Assembly: GCF_019278525.1 (NCBI RefSeq)
Contig: NZ_CP058986.1
Span: forward strand, 1,708,001 to 1,772,000
Direction: 5' to 3'
DNA from: Polaribacter sp. HaHaR_3_91
GTDB taxonomy: Bacteria > Bacteroidota > Bacteroidia > Flavobacteriales > Flavobacteriaceae
DNA: 64,000 nt
The notes under the pieces are model-generated. The model was not told where the DNA came from, did not search any database, and saw nothing but the letters and a program-made list of their open reading frames with translations. Position numbers and translations under genes: made by a program. This document shows, piece after piece, positions 35,221 through 44,014 of the stretch; positions within the stretch are counted from its first letter, which is position 1, and the number at the start of each line of letters is the position of its first letter.

Positions 35221-35364
35221 ATGATGCAACTTTACTCAAAAAAGCCTTCTGATTTACAGATGCAACCCAAACAAGAAACAGTTCAATTTTTGATTAATTT
35301 TTCCAAATCGCTAACTTTTGTAAAAACGAAATCAAAAGACTTCATTGAATTGAATTTGAATTAA
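35221..35364 (+). CDS. Small protein (47 aa) downstream of the sigma factor
   Basis: An ATG-to-TAA frame of 47 residues, beginning MMQLYSKKPSDLQMQ and ending FIELNLN. It is 57 bases after the sigma factor and ends 10 bases before a strong terminator, which marks this stretch as the transcribed operon end. The segment VQFLINFSKSLTFVKTK is amphipathic. I recall comparable small ORFs after this sigma factor in Flavobacteriaceae, but cannot verify that here. Function unknown; a short regulator of the sigma factor is conceivable. Confidence 0.6.
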   Translation: MMQLYSKKPSDLQMQPKQETVQFLINFSKSLTFVKTKSKDFIELNLN

Positions 35365-35373
35365 GAGAGGAAA

Positions 35374-35404
35374 AAGCTTCAACTAACGTTGGGGCTTTTT
35401 TTTG
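35374..35404 (+). terminator. Terminator of the sigma factor operon
   Basis: AAGCTTCAAC (35374-35383), loop TAAC, GTTGGGGCTT (35388-35397) with G-T pairs, then a T run. Confidence 0.85.
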
Positions 35405-35467
35405 TATGCATCTTTTTTTATGTTATATGAGTTAATATAGTCTTTGACTTTTACGGAACTTGCAATC

Positions 35468-36094
35468 ATGGAAAATATATTAGTAGCAGGTGCCAATGGT
35501 ACCACAGGAAAAAAAATAGTAAACTTATTACAAAAATCACAATATTTTAATCCAATTGCTATGGTTCGTAAAGAGAGTCAGAAAAAGCAATTTGAAGATG
35601 AAAATGTAACCACTGTTTTAGCAGATTTAGAAAAGGACGTTTCATTTACAACAGAAAATATTGATAAAATTATTTTCGCTGCCGGTTCTGGTGGCAAAAA
35701 AGTAGTAGCAGTAGATCAAGAAGGTGCTAAAAAATTAATAGACGCTGGTAAGCATACAAAAGTTAGAAAGTTTGTAATGTTAAGTTCTATGGGGGCAGAT
35801 AATCCAGAAAGTTCAGACAAACTTAAAGATTATTTAAAGGCAAAACAAAATGCAGATGTTTATTTAAGAGAAAGTAAATTACCTTATTCTATTGTGAGAC
35901 CTGGAGCATTAAATAATGAAAAAGGGAAAGGTAAAATAGAGTTGAGTAGTAAATTAAACAAACATGGAGAAATTAGTAGAGATGATGTTGCACAAACTTT
36001 AGTACATGCTTTATATGACACTGCAGCTGTTAATAATACTTTTGAAATAATAGCAGGAGAAACGTTAATAGGTGAAGCAATACCTAGTTCATAA
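35468..36094 (+). CDS. NAD(P)-binding SDR-like protein (YwnB/YhfK-like)
   Basis: 208 residues from the ATG at 35468. A longer frame begins with TTG at 35444 but would add eight residues with no domain, so the ATG start is chosen. The Rossmann motif is VAGANGTTGKK (residues 5-15). KFVMLSSMGADNP and the typical SIVRPGALNNEKG segment mark an atypical short-chain reductase of the NAD(P)H-binding (NmrA/YwnB) group. Such proteins may sense or reduce; the substrate is unknown. Single gene with a palindromic terminator. Confidence 0.85.
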   Translation: MENILVAGANGTTGKKIVNLLQKSQYFNPIAMVRKESQKKQFEDENVTTVLADLEKDVSFTTENIDKIIFAAGSGGKKVVAVDQEGAKKLIDAGKHTKVRKFVMLSSMGADNPESSDKLKDYLKAKQNADVYLRESKLPYSIVRPGALNNEKGKGKIELSSKLNKHGEISRDDVAQTLVHALYDTAAVNNTFEIIAGETLIGEAIPSS

Positions 36095-36110
36095 AACTTC
36101 TTTTTAGTAT

Positions 36111-36147
36111 AAATAATACACCTTAATTAAGGTGTATTATTTTTTTT
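36111..36147. terminator. Bidirectional terminator overlapping the nth stop
   Basis: Perfect 16-base arms AAATAATACACCTTAA (36111-36126) and TTAAGGTGTATTATTT (36127-36142), followed by T residues. It serves both convergent genes. Confidence 0.85.
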
Positions 36148-36789
36148 ATGATATTCGTCTAAAACAGATTTTCTACCAACTGTACTTGTAATAATATCTT
36201 TATCTAAATCCCAACCACGAGCAGGAGAATATTCTCTTCCGTACCAAATAATTTGTAAATGTAAATCGTTCCAAATTTCTTTTGGAAACAATCGTTTTGC
36301 ATCCTTTTCTGTTTGTGCAACACTTTTACCGTTGCTTAAGTTCCAGCGATACATTAATCTTAAGATATGAGTATCAACGGGAAAAGCAGGTATACCAAAA
36401 GCTTGACTCAATACAACTCCAGCCGTTTTATGACCAACCGCAGGTAATTCTTCTAAACCTTCGAAAGTTTGCGGAACTTCTCCATCATATTTTTCAATTA
36501 AAATTTTAGACAATCCGTAAATTCCTTTGCTTTTCATTGGTGATAAACCACAAGGACGAATAATTTCCTTAATTTCTTCTACGGTCATTTTTACCATATC
36601 AAAAGGATTATCCGCTTTAGCGAACAATAAAGGTGTTATTTTATTTACTCTAACATCTGTGCATTGCGCAGACAATAAAACAGCAATTAATAACGTATAA
36701 GGATCTTTATGGTCTAAAGGAACTGGTATTTCAGGATATTTTTCTTGAAGTGTGTCAATTACAAATTGTACTTTTTCTTTTTTTGTCAT
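36127..36789 (-). CDS. nth: Endonuclease III-like DNA glycosylase lacking the iron-sulfur motif
   Basis: 220 residues. The helix-hairpin-helix LEELPAVGHKTAGVVLS includes catalytic Lys121, and VDTHILRL has catalytic Asp139. The N-terminal LLSAQCTDVRVN segment is typical of Nth. It removes oxidised pyrimidines and nicks abasic sites. In E. coli Nth, four C-terminal cysteines (C-x6-C-x2-C-x5-C) hold a 4Fe-4S cluster. Here the only cysteines are Cys43 and Cys80, and the tail reads GREYSPARGWDLDKD, so no cluster can form. The catalytic residues remain, so activity is expected. Confidence 0.9.
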   Translation of the reverse strand: MTKKEKVQFVIDTLQEKYPEIPVPLDHKDPYTLLIAVLLSAQCTDVRVNKITPLLFAKADNPFDMVKMTVEEIKEIIRPCGLSPMKSKGIYGLSKILIEKYDGEVPQTFEGLEELPAVGHKTAGVVLSQAFGIPAFPVDTHILRLMYRWNLSNGKSVAQTEKDAKRLFPKEIWNDLHLQIIWYGREYSPARGWDLDKDIITSTVGRKSVLDEYHKKNNTP

Positions 36790-36879
36790 TATTTGAAGTT
36801 ACAAAATTTACAAGTCTGCAAGTTACAAAGTTCTAGTTGAAACCTTATTTGTTTTTATGAATTAACTTTTAGATTGAAA

Positions 36880-36915
36880 AAAATACACTTCGACAAGCTC
36901 AGTGTGATATTAGAA
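36880..36915. repeat. Fragment of dispersed repeat (CTTCGACAAGCTCAGTGTGA)
   Basis: Core CTTCGACAAGCTCAGTGTGA at about 36887-36906 in the nth/bcp divergent region. It belongs to the same repeat group as the elements at 31251 and 58640. One arm only. Confidence 0.5.
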
Positions 36916-37017
36916 ACTTTAATTGATTTATGGATGATTAAAATGGCACTTTAAAAACATATTCACTATTTATTAAGCTACCTACTTTAGACTTCAAGAA
37001 TACTTTGTTACTTTGTA

Positions 37018-37025
37018 TCTTTGTA
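37018..37025 (+). promoter_or_regulatory. Minus-7 element of bcp promoter
   Basis: TATCTTTG, an exact TAnnTTTG match 15 bases before the ATG at 37041. It argues against the longer ORF start at 37005. Confidence 0.65.
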
Positions 37026-37040
37026 ATTAAAAATAAAAAA

Positions 37041-37493
37041 ATGACATCACTAAAAATAGGAGATAACGCTCCGCAGTTTGAAGCAAAAGACAACGCAGGA
37101 AATATCATTAAACTTTCTGACTATACAGGTAAAAAATTAGTTTTATTCTTTTACCCAAAAGCAAGCACTCCAGGTTGTACTAACGAAGCTTGTGATTTAC
37201 GCGACAACTATCAATCTTTTTTAGCAAAAGGATATGATGTTTTAGGTGTAAGTGCAGATTCTGAAAAAAGACAACAAAATTTTATCAATAAAAATGAATT
37301 GCCTTTTCCGCTTTTAGCAGATGAAGACAAAGCTGTAATTGAAGCTTTTAATGTTTGGGGACCAAAGAAGTTTATGGGGAAAGAATATGATGGAATTCAC
37401 AGAACTACTTTTGTAATTGATGAAAAAGGAGTGATTGAAGATATTATCTTAAAAGTAAAAACAAAGGCACATGCTGCTCAGATTTTAGATTAA
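37041..37493 (+). CDS. bcp: Thioredoxin-dependent thiol peroxidase (BCP/PrxQ)
   Basis: 150 residues from the ATG at 37041; the longer frame from 37005 starts upstream of the promoter. The peroxidatic Cys is in PKASTPGCTNEACDLRDN and the resolving Cys is five residues later, as in atypical 2-Cys PrxQ. FKDNAGNIIKLSDYTGKKLVLFFYP-type strands and FVIDEKG complete the fold. It reduces hydrogen peroxide and organic hydroperoxides in the cytosol. A decayed copy of its last 30 codons lies at about 40936-41031. Its stop overlaps the convergent response regulator end by 4 bases. Confidence 0.93.
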   Translation: MTSLKIGDNAPQFEAKDNAGNIIKLSDYTGKKLVLFFYPKASTPGCTNEACDLRDNYQSFLAKGYDVLGVSADSEKRQQNFINKNELPFPLLADEDKAVIEAFNVWGPKKFMGKEYDGIHRTTFVIDEKGVIEDIILKVKTKAHAAQILD

Positions 37494-38116
37494 GCAATGA
37501 TTAACGATTTCTGAATTCCGAATTTTATGAGTTCAGGAGTACTTTTTGTATTCGTAATTTCAAATAGCTCTCTTTTATGAGATTTTAAAGAACTTTCTGT
37601 AATATGTAATATTGCAGAAAGTTCTTTTTCATTTTTATCAGAATGCACAAATAATGCCTGTAATATTTCTAACTTTCGTTTTGTAAACGTGTAATTATCA
37701 ATATTTATTTTTGAGGAGGTTTTACCTTTTTTTATAGATTGATGAACGAAACAATTTAGAATTACCTTTTTAAAATTTTGTAAGTCTTCATCTTTTCCTA
37801 CAAAAACATCTACCCCTTTATTTATCGCTTTTTCTTTGATGAAATTATTATTCATGGTGGTTAATGCAATGATTTTAAAATGATTATTTACTTTTTTTAT
37901 TTCATCAATAAAATCTAAAGAACATGTTCCATTAAAATTTACATCTAAGATTAAAACATCTAAGTTTTGATAATTTGTAAATACAATTAGTTCTTTTAGT
38001 GTGATAAAAGTATTGGTCACATTTAATTCCGAATGAACATTTAAGCTGTCTTTTAAAGCATCACAAAAAAAACGATTATCGTCTGCAATAACTATTCTTA
38101 TTGGGGTTTTAGTCAT
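37490..38116 (-). CDS. NarL/LuxR-type response regulator
   Basis: 208 residues. Receiver domain (1-120) with Asp12/Asp13 and phospho-acceptor Asp58 in VLILDVNFNG. C-terminal helix-turn-helix (about 145-205): FTKRKLEILQALF, then LSAILHITESSLKSHKRELFEI. The HTH is divergent from classic LuxR (no TxxExxVL match), but its layout fits. It overlaps the kinase gene by 8 bases, so the pair is co-translated. Confidence 0.88.
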   Translation of the reverse strand: MTKTPIRIVIADDNRFFCDALKDSLNVHSELNVTNTFITLKELIVFTNYQNLDVLILDVNFNGTCSLDFIDEIKKVNNHFKIIALTTMNNNFIKEKAINKGVDVFVGKDEDLQNFKKVILNCFVHQSIKKGKTSSKINIDNYTFTKRKLEILQALFVHSDKNEKELSAILHITESSLKSHKRELFEITNTKSTPELIKFGIQKSLIIA

Positions 38117-39935
38117 TTGTAATGGGGATATTGATTTCGAAATTAGAACCTTTTTTATTGGTGTTTATTTGTAAAGTTCCGTTAATTTGTTTTACTCTGT
38201 TTTTTACACTTTCTAAACCCAAACCTTTCTTGGTTATTATTTTTTCATCAAAACCAATTCCATTATCATTTACTTTTAGTGTAACTAGTTGGTTTTTATG
38301 TTGGTTTAGCGTTATTTTAATTTCTGAAGCTTTAGAGTATTTTATAGCATTTGTAGTAAGCTCAGAGATTATTCGATATAAGTGTACACATTTATCTTGC
38401 GATAATTCGATGTTTTTAAGGTTGAAATTATAACTGATTTTGTGTTTTGTTAAATGGTCTATTTTAGTACAGAATTCTATTAAACTATCAATAAAATTAT
38501 CTGCATTTACTTTTGGTGCGTATAAGCTGTTTAATAAATATCTATAATCTTTATAAAAAGCATCTAAAATTTCTTCTACTTTTTCTGGTGTTTTTTCATC
38601 TTTCTGTAATAAACGTAGTTTTAAAGCTTCTAAATATCCTCCAAAAGTATCATGAACATTATTTACTAAGTTGTTTCTTTCTGTGTGTTGAAAGGCTAAT
38701 GTTTTATTTTGAAAATTATATTTTAATTCATTACTCACTTTTTTGAGTTTAAAATATTTAAATTGAGTTTCTATGACCGAACCAAAAATAAATCGAGTAA
38801 ATAGTAATATTTCTATAACCAACGTGATATAATAAATTGTAGATCCGCTAAACTTTATATACAAACTATTGTGGACACTTGGGTTTATAATTTGACCACT
38901 TATTATTGCTAAAATTGGCAGTATAAAAGCGATAACTAAATAAATTGGTAGTTGTTTTGTAATGGTTAAATAGAGGTGATTTAGTACCCAAATAAAAGCA
39001 ATTACTTTTAAGATTGTCCAAACATAGAGGTATAAAACAATTAATCCGCCAAATAAAAATTTATAGATATAGAATAGTAAAAGTGTTAAGGCAATGTAGG
39101 CTCCTATCTTAAAAAGTAGTTTAGGAATTACTTGAGATTTATTTAATTTATAAAACTTCAGATAAAAAAAACCAATACAAGCTACTCCTATTGTTTGGCT
39201 AATACTTCTAATATTGTTGATAGCAAACTCACTTCCTGACCAGAAATATTGTACTCCAATTCCTTTACCTGCTAGAAATTCTATTAAAACAGTAAAAATA
39301 TATAATGGATAAAATAAAACAGTGTACTCTTTTTTTAAAATGGCAAAAAAGACCAGTATAAATGCCATCGAAATTAGAAACGCGATAAACATTCCGAAAT
39401 AAAAATATTCTGTTTCTACACGCTTTAAAAATTGATTTTCTGTTTCTAAAAAGAAAGACATTCTTGTTCTAGTATCCTTATTTTTAACCTCCAGAAAAAC
39501 ATCTGTTTTTATATTATTATCTACTGGTATTTTCCAAACAGGGTATCTATAAAAAATATTTTTATGCGGAAATTCTTTGTTATTAGAGACTTTGTAAAGT
39601 GTGTCGATTTGATTTTCCTTTTTTAAATAAATTTTTCCATAAGGCAAATATGGGTTTGCAATTGTAAAGTACTTGTATGCTGTTTTTGTTGAAGTTGCTG
39701 GTAATAATGAAAAGTGATTCCATAAAGTATTTCCTCCTAAATGTTTATAAATTTTAGGATGCTCTTCCTTTTCAAAATTACCTAATTCATAGTTTTTTAT
39801 AATTTCTGAAATGGAAACAGCATTTTTAGAAGGTTGTTTAAAAAAGGATATTGAATGATATATTGAAGAAGATTCCTCTTGTGAAAAAGAATTTAAAGTG
39901 AGCAATAGTAGGAGGAAGATTAGTTTTATTTTCAC
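38109..39935 (-). CDS. Sensor histidine kinase, 7TMR-DISM type
   Basis: 608 residues. Signal peptide (1-18); periplasmic 7TMR-DISM extracellular domain (about 30-170); seven helices (about 177-385); a short coiled linker; then a HisKA_3-like dimerisation segment with His428 in NNVHDTFGGYLEALK. The HATPase_c domain has N box ELTTNAIKYS (525-534) and G box DNGIGF (557-562), then GLGLESVKNR. Such receptors sense envelope ligands, often carbohydrates. Partner is the overlapping NarL-type regulator. Confidence 0.9.
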   Translation of the reverse strand: MKIKLIFLLLLLTLNSFSQEESSSIYHSISFFKQPSKNAVSISEIIKNYELGNFEKEEHPKIYKHLGGNTLWNHFSLLPATSTKTAYKYFTIANPYLPYGKIYLKKENQIDTLYKVSNNKEFPHKNIFYRYPVWKIPVDNNIKTDVFLEVKNKDTRTRMSFFLETENQFLKRVETEYFYFGMFIAFLISMAFILVFFAILKKEYTVLFYPLYIFTVLIEFLAGKGIGVQYFWSGSEFAINNIRSISQTIGVACIGFFYLKFYKLNKSQVIPKLLFKIGAYIALTLLLFYIYKFLFGGLIVLYLYVWTILKVIAFIWVLNHLYLTITKQLPIYLVIAFILPILAIISGQIINPSVHNSLYIKFSGSTIYYITLVIEILLFTRFIFGSVIETQFKYFKLKKVSNELKYNFQNKTLAFQHTERNNLVNNVHDTFGGYLEALKLRLLQKDEKTPEKVEEILDAFYKDYRYLLNSLYAPKVNADNFIDSLIEFCTKIDHLTKHKISYNFNLKNIELSQDKCVHLYRIISELTTNAIKYSKASEIKITLNQHKNQLVTLKVNDNGIGFDEKIITKKGLGLESVKNRVKQINGTLQINTNKKGSNFEINIPITND

Positions 39936-40016
39936 AAATAGAATTTAAATACCCTACTAAAGTATGGTTTTTTTTTATGACTTCCTCTTAATTTTGTAGA
40001 TGAAAAAGAAAAAAAT

Positions 40017-40424
40017 ATGGAAGTTAAAAAATTATATGATTATAATGAATTAAAAATTATTGGTAATAAATATCAAATTAAAGATAAAGAAATACCAATA
40101 AACCTTATAGAAGATTTTCTTAGTTTTTATAATTTAAATTTACACGATTTGTCTACGCTTAGTAAGTTTTCTGAAAATTTACAAGAAGAAAAGCGTTTTA
40201 AAAAATTGAATAAATCTAAATTTAATTCATTAACAAACAAAGAACTTCAAATTTTTAAATTGGTTGTTCAAGGAAATACAACAAATAAGATTGCAACACA
40301 GCTTTTCATAGAGCCGACAACTGTTAGTACGCATAGAAAAAATATAAAACAAAAATTGGAGTTAGAATCCATTTTTGATTTGTATAAATATGCAAATGCA
40401 TTTAATGTCTTTGATAAATTATAA
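40017..40424 (+). CDS. Stand-alone LuxR-type HTH regulator
   Basis: 135 residues with no receiver domain. The C-terminal half is a LuxR HTH: SLTNKELQIFKLVVQGNTTNKIATQLFIEPTTVSTHRKNI. The N-terminal 60 residues are unclassified and could bind a ligand or partner. It is divergent from the kinase/regulator operon with an 81-base gap and could control it; that is inferred from position. A weak AAAAAGTG/CACTTTTT hairpin (40451-40484) follows. Confidence 0.82.
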   Translation: MEVKKLYDYNELKIIGNKYQIKDKEIPINLIEDFLSFYNLNLHDLSTLSKFSENLQEEKRFKKLNKSKFNSLTNKELQIFKLVVQGNTTNKIATQLFIEPTTVSTHRKNIKQKLELESIFDLYKYANAFNVFDKL

Positions 40425-40525
40425 AAGGAGAAGTAAATTTGTTTGAATGAAAAAAGTGGGCAAATTAAAACGTGTTCACTTTTTATATTAAAAAAAGAGT
40501 GTAATAATTATTAAATTTAAATAAA

Positions 40526-40918
40526 ATGAAAAAAGTAATAATATTATTTATAGTTAGCTTAATGTTTATAACTCAAAATATCAATTCACAGGCAATTACA
40601 AACGTAAAAACCCTGTTAGAGGAAAATGAATATGGTAATGCTCGATTAATAATAACACCAAATACTTATGATATGACAGCGAAAAAACCTACCAAAACCT
40701 CTGGTGTTTATGGACTTTTAGTTTGTTATAGATATAAAGGCGTTCAAAAAGCGTTGCATCAAGATTTAACTTACGATTTTGCCAAAAAAGGTAAAAAGGA
40801 GTTGTTTTTAGGTATGTCTGCAAAGAAATCTAACATTTCTATTGGTCAGGTTTTATTTTATAGAAGAGATTTGGTAAATCCTAACAATTTTCCTAAAAAG
40901 TCTGATTGTTTTAAATAG
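40526..40918 (+). CDS. Small secreted protein, unknown
   Basis: 130 residues with a signal peptide (1-22, ending INSQ). The mature part has the segment KPTKTSGVYGLLVCYRYKGVQKALHQDL and two cysteines, which may form a disulfide. Not recognised. It sits alone between a LuxR-type regulator and a bcp remnant. Confidence 0.6.
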   Translation: MKKVIILFIVSLMFITQNINSQAITNVKTLLEENEYGNARLIITPNTYDMTAKKPTKTSGVYGLLVCYRYKGVQKALHQDLTYDFAKKGKKELFLGMSAKKSNISIGQVLFYRRDLVNPNNFPKKSDCFK

Positions 40919-40935
40919 TAGTCTAAAACCAAAAC

Positions 40936-41031
40936 TTCATTCCAACTTTTCTAATTGATGAAAAAGAGGTGATTGAAGATATTATTACTAAAGTAAAAAT
41001 GAAAGCACATGCTGCTTAGCTATTAGAATAA
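40936..41031 (+). pseudogene. Broken partial copy of the bcp 3' end
   Basis: Read in frame, the segment TFLIDEKEVIEDIITKVKMK, then AHAA, stop, LLE, stop matches the bcp C-terminus TFVIDEKGVIEDIILKVKTK, AHAAQILD. The Gln codon is now TAG (41017-41019) and the final TAA (41029-41031) is kept. No 5' part of bcp is found. Its DNA is closely similar to 37410-37493, 3.5 kb away in the same orientation, so it is a local duplication remnant. Confidence 0.8.
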
Positions 41032-41168
41032 AATTATTAAAACAGCGTATAGAATTAAAAGAATTACTTTTTGTCAGCGCTTGTTTTTGTTAAAAATACT
41101 CATATATAGGTATTGTAGATTGTTTTCATTTTTATTTATTTTAAATACTAATTTAACTTATATAAAAA

Positions 41169-43955
41169 ATGAAAACAAAAATACTTCTTTTCGCAACATT
41201 ATTTTTTTTGAGTCTTAATTTATTTTCTCAAACAATTGCGATTCCAGATACAAACTTTGAACAAGCTTTAATCGATTTAGGTTTTGATTCGAATGGATTA
41301 AATGGAAATATTTTAATATCAGAAGCACAAGTTATAGATAGTTTAAATATTCAAGATCCGGAAAATAATACTTTGTTACCTAACGTTTCAGCTAAAATTA
41401 AAAGTTTACAAGGAATTGAAGCAATGGCTAATTTGGTTTCCTTGGAAGCAGGAATAAATGAATTAACTTCAATAGATTTAAGTCAAAACACAGCGTTAAC
41501 CAATTTGTTTTTAAATGACAATCAATTAACAACTATTGATGTGTCTAACAACACAGCTTTAGAACGTTTTGGAATTATGAGAAATCAAATTACAACTATA
41601 GAGGTTTCTATGTTGGTGAATTTGGTAGATTTATTTGTGCATGAGAATCTAATATCAAATTTAGATGTTACAAATAATAAAGAATTAGAATGGTTATATA
41701 CTAGTAATAATCAACTGTCAACAATTAATTTATCAAAAAATACAAAATTAAGAAGAATAGACATTTATGGTAATCTACTTACGTCTATAGATGTTTCTAT
41801 GTTAGTAGATTTAGAAGATTTAAGAGTAGGTTATAATCAAATAACCTATTTAGATGTTTCTAAGAATAGTAAATTATTTGCTTTTAGTTCTAATGATAAT
41901 AATTTAGAAGCATTGAATGTGAAAAATGGCAATAACTCTTATTTCACCTATTTTTCTGCAAATAATAATGCTAATTTAACTTGTATACAAGTAGATGACG
42001 TAAGTTTTTCTACTACAAATTGGGAGTTAATTGACACAGTAGCTAATTTTAATACAGATTGTAATATTCCTGCCCCTGTTAGTATACCAGATTATAATAT
42101 GAAAACAGCTTTAGTGGCAGACAATACTATAAATAGTAATGGAGATACTGAGATTCAAGTTTCTGAAGCAGAAGCAGTAACAGGTACTATAACTTTAGAG
42201 GCTTTAGGTATAGATAATTTAACTGGTATAGCAGCATTTAAGAATATTACGGGTTTAAATGTTAGCGAAAACAACTTAACAACGGTAGATTTATCTAATA
42301 ATACTAAGCTTTCTTATTTAAGTATTTATACCAATCAATTAACAGCTTTAGATATTACTTCTCTAACAAGTTTAGAATCTCTATATGCAGGTAGTAATCA
42401 GATAACAGAAATAGATGTAACAAATAATTTACTATTAAAAAAATTATGGTTAAACATAAATAACCTAAGTGCTTTAGATATTTCTAATAACACAGATTTA
42501 GAAGAATTAGAACTAGATTGGAATTATAATTTATCTGCTATAGATTTCTCAAATAATTTAAAATTATATAGAATTCATTTATGGAAAACGGCAATTTCTA
42601 CCATTGATGTTACGCAGCTAGTAGATTTACAAAGATTGTATGTTTCTGAAACTAATTTAAAAACAATAGATATTTCTAATAACATAAAACTATATGATTT
42701 TAGATCTACAGATAATCCAGAAATACCTACTTATGATTTTTCTAATAATACAGCATTAAATAGAATAGATTTATCAAACTCAGATGTAAGCGATGTGGAT
42801 GTTTCTAAGAATATAAATTTAACACAACTATTATTAGGACAAAACAATTTAAGAACTGTAGATATTTCTAAAAACACATTATTACAGGAAGTTTATTTAA
42901 ATAATAATAAACTAGAAAATATTGATATTTCTAAAAATACAAGTGTCACAAAATTATTTTTAAACGACAACTTACTAGAAAGAGCTTATTTAAAAAACGG
43001 AAATAATACAGCAATTGTTGAGTTTGATATTACTAACAATGCAAATTTATCTTGTATTGCCGTTGATGATGTTACGTTTTCTGCAATTAATTGGACAAGT
43101 ATAGACGAATCTGTAAACTTTAATACAAATTGTGGTGCAGAGTGGGAGGTATATACAGAAGATGAAAACCTTGAAACAGCTTTATTAACAGTAGTTGGTT
43201 TAGACGCTAATAGTGATGGAGTAATTACTTATGAAGAAGCTCAAGAATTTACAGGTGATTTAGATTTAAGTGGTCAAAATATAATTTCTGTAATAGGATT
43301 AGAGGCTTTTTCAAACGCAGCAAGTATTGATGTTTCAGAAAATAGTATTACAGATATTAGTAGTTTTTTAAATGGAGAATCTGTTATACTTTCATCAAAA
43401 AGTACTGCAGAAAAAAGAGTGGTTAATAGAACAGGTACCGGAATAAAAGTTTTAAATGTTGCTAATAATTTAATAGAAAAAGCAGATATTTCTAACATAA
43501 CAAGTATTATAGATTTTGATATATCTAATAATAAATTAACGTATTTAAATTTAAATAACGAATCAAATAGTAGTTTAACAACCTTTAGTGCTATCGGTAA
43601 TCCTAATTTAAGCTGTATTCAGGTTGATGATGTTGCTATTGCAACGGCTAATACAAACTGGCAGAAAGATACAACAGCAAATTACAGTACAGATTGTGCA
43701 GCAGCAGCTTTATCTACTGATAGTTTTTTGAAAGAAAATATTGCTATTTATCCTAATCCGATACTATCAAAGATTCAAATTTCATTATTAAATAGTATAC
43801 AGTTACAAAGTGTAGAAATATATAATTTTATGGGAAAAAAAATGTTACTGAGTAAAAAAGAGTTGATAAATGTTGAAAAATTTTCAACAGGTGTTTATTT
43901 TTTGAAAATATCAACGGACAAAGGGGTATTAATTAAAAAAGTTATAAAAGATTAA
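41169..43955 (+). CDS. Leucine-rich repeat protein with T9SS sorting domain
   Basis: 928 residues; signal peptide (1-20). Three modules, each beginning with a segment such as IPDTNFEQALIDLGFDSNG, continuing with LRRs of the type DLSNNTKLSYLSIYTNQLT, and closing with a LSCIxVDDV motif followed by a Cys-containing NFNTDC/NFNTNC. The third module (from about 660) contains DANSDGVITYEEA, an EF-hand-like calcium loop. The last 75 residues are a type A T9SS tail (IYPNP, then FSTGVYFLKI, ending KKVIKD). The protein is likely exported through T9SS to the cell surface for binding or adhesion. Closed by a strong terminator. Confidence 0.9.
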   Translation: MKTKILLFATLFFLSLNLFSQTIAIPDTNFEQALIDLGFDSNGLNGNILISEAQVIDSLNIQDPENNTLLPNVSAKIKSLQGIEAMANLVSLEAGINELTSIDLSQNTALTNLFLNDNQLTTIDVSNNTALERFGIMRNQITTIEVSMLVNLVDLFVHENLISNLDVTNNKELEWLYTSNNQLSTINLSKNTKLRRIDIYGNLLTSIDVSMLVDLEDLRVGYNQITYLDVSKNSKLFAFSSNDNNLEALNVKNGNNSYFTYFSANNNANLTCIQVDDVSFSTTNWELIDTVANFNTDCNIPAPVSIPDYNMKTALVADNTINSNGDTEIQVSEAEAVTGTITLEALGIDNLTGIAAFKNITGLNVSENNLTTVDLSNNTKLSYLSIYTNQLTALDITSLTSLESLYAGSNQITEIDVTNNLLLKKLWLNINNLSALDISNNTDLEELELDWNYNLSAIDFSNNLKLYRIHLWKTAISTIDVTQLVDLQRLYVSETNLKTIDISNNIKLYDFRSTDNPEIPTYDFSNNTALNRIDLSNSDVSDVDVSKNINLTQLLLGQNNLRTVDISKNTLLQEVYLNNNKLENIDISKNTSVTKLFLNDNLLERAYLKNGNNTAIVEFDITNNANLSCIAVDDVTFSAINWTSIDESVNFNTNCGAEWEVYTEDENLETALLTVVGLDANSDGVITYEEAQEFTGDLDLSGQNIISVIGLEAFSNAASIDVSENSITDISSFLNGESVILSSKSTAEKRVVNRTGTGIKVLNVANNLIEKADISNITSIIDFDISNNKLTYLNLNNESNSSLTTFSAIGNPNLSCIQVDDVAIATANTNWQKDTTANYSTDCAAAALSTDSFLKENIAIYPNPILSKIQISLLNSIQLQSVEIYNFMGKKMLLSKKELINVEKFSTGVYFLKISTDKGVLIKKVIKD

Positions 43956-43974
43956 AGTAAAGTAGTCTTTAAAT

Positions 43975-44010
43975 AAAAAACGAGTTCAATTTAATTGAAC
44001 TCGTTTTCTT
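43975..44010. terminator. Bidirectional terminator
   Basis: Arms AAAACGAGTTCAAT (43977-43990) and ATTGAACTCGTTTT (43994-44007) between convergent genes, with flanking A and T runs. Confidence 0.88.
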
Positions 44011-44014
44011 TTAT

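Noticed and set aside
35444..35467. TTG start for the SDR-like protein
   Set aside because: Adds eight residues without domain support; ATG at 35468 leads directly into the Rossmann motif.
37005..37040. Longer start for bcp
   Set aside because: It precedes the TATCTTTG promoter element, so would not be in the transcript.
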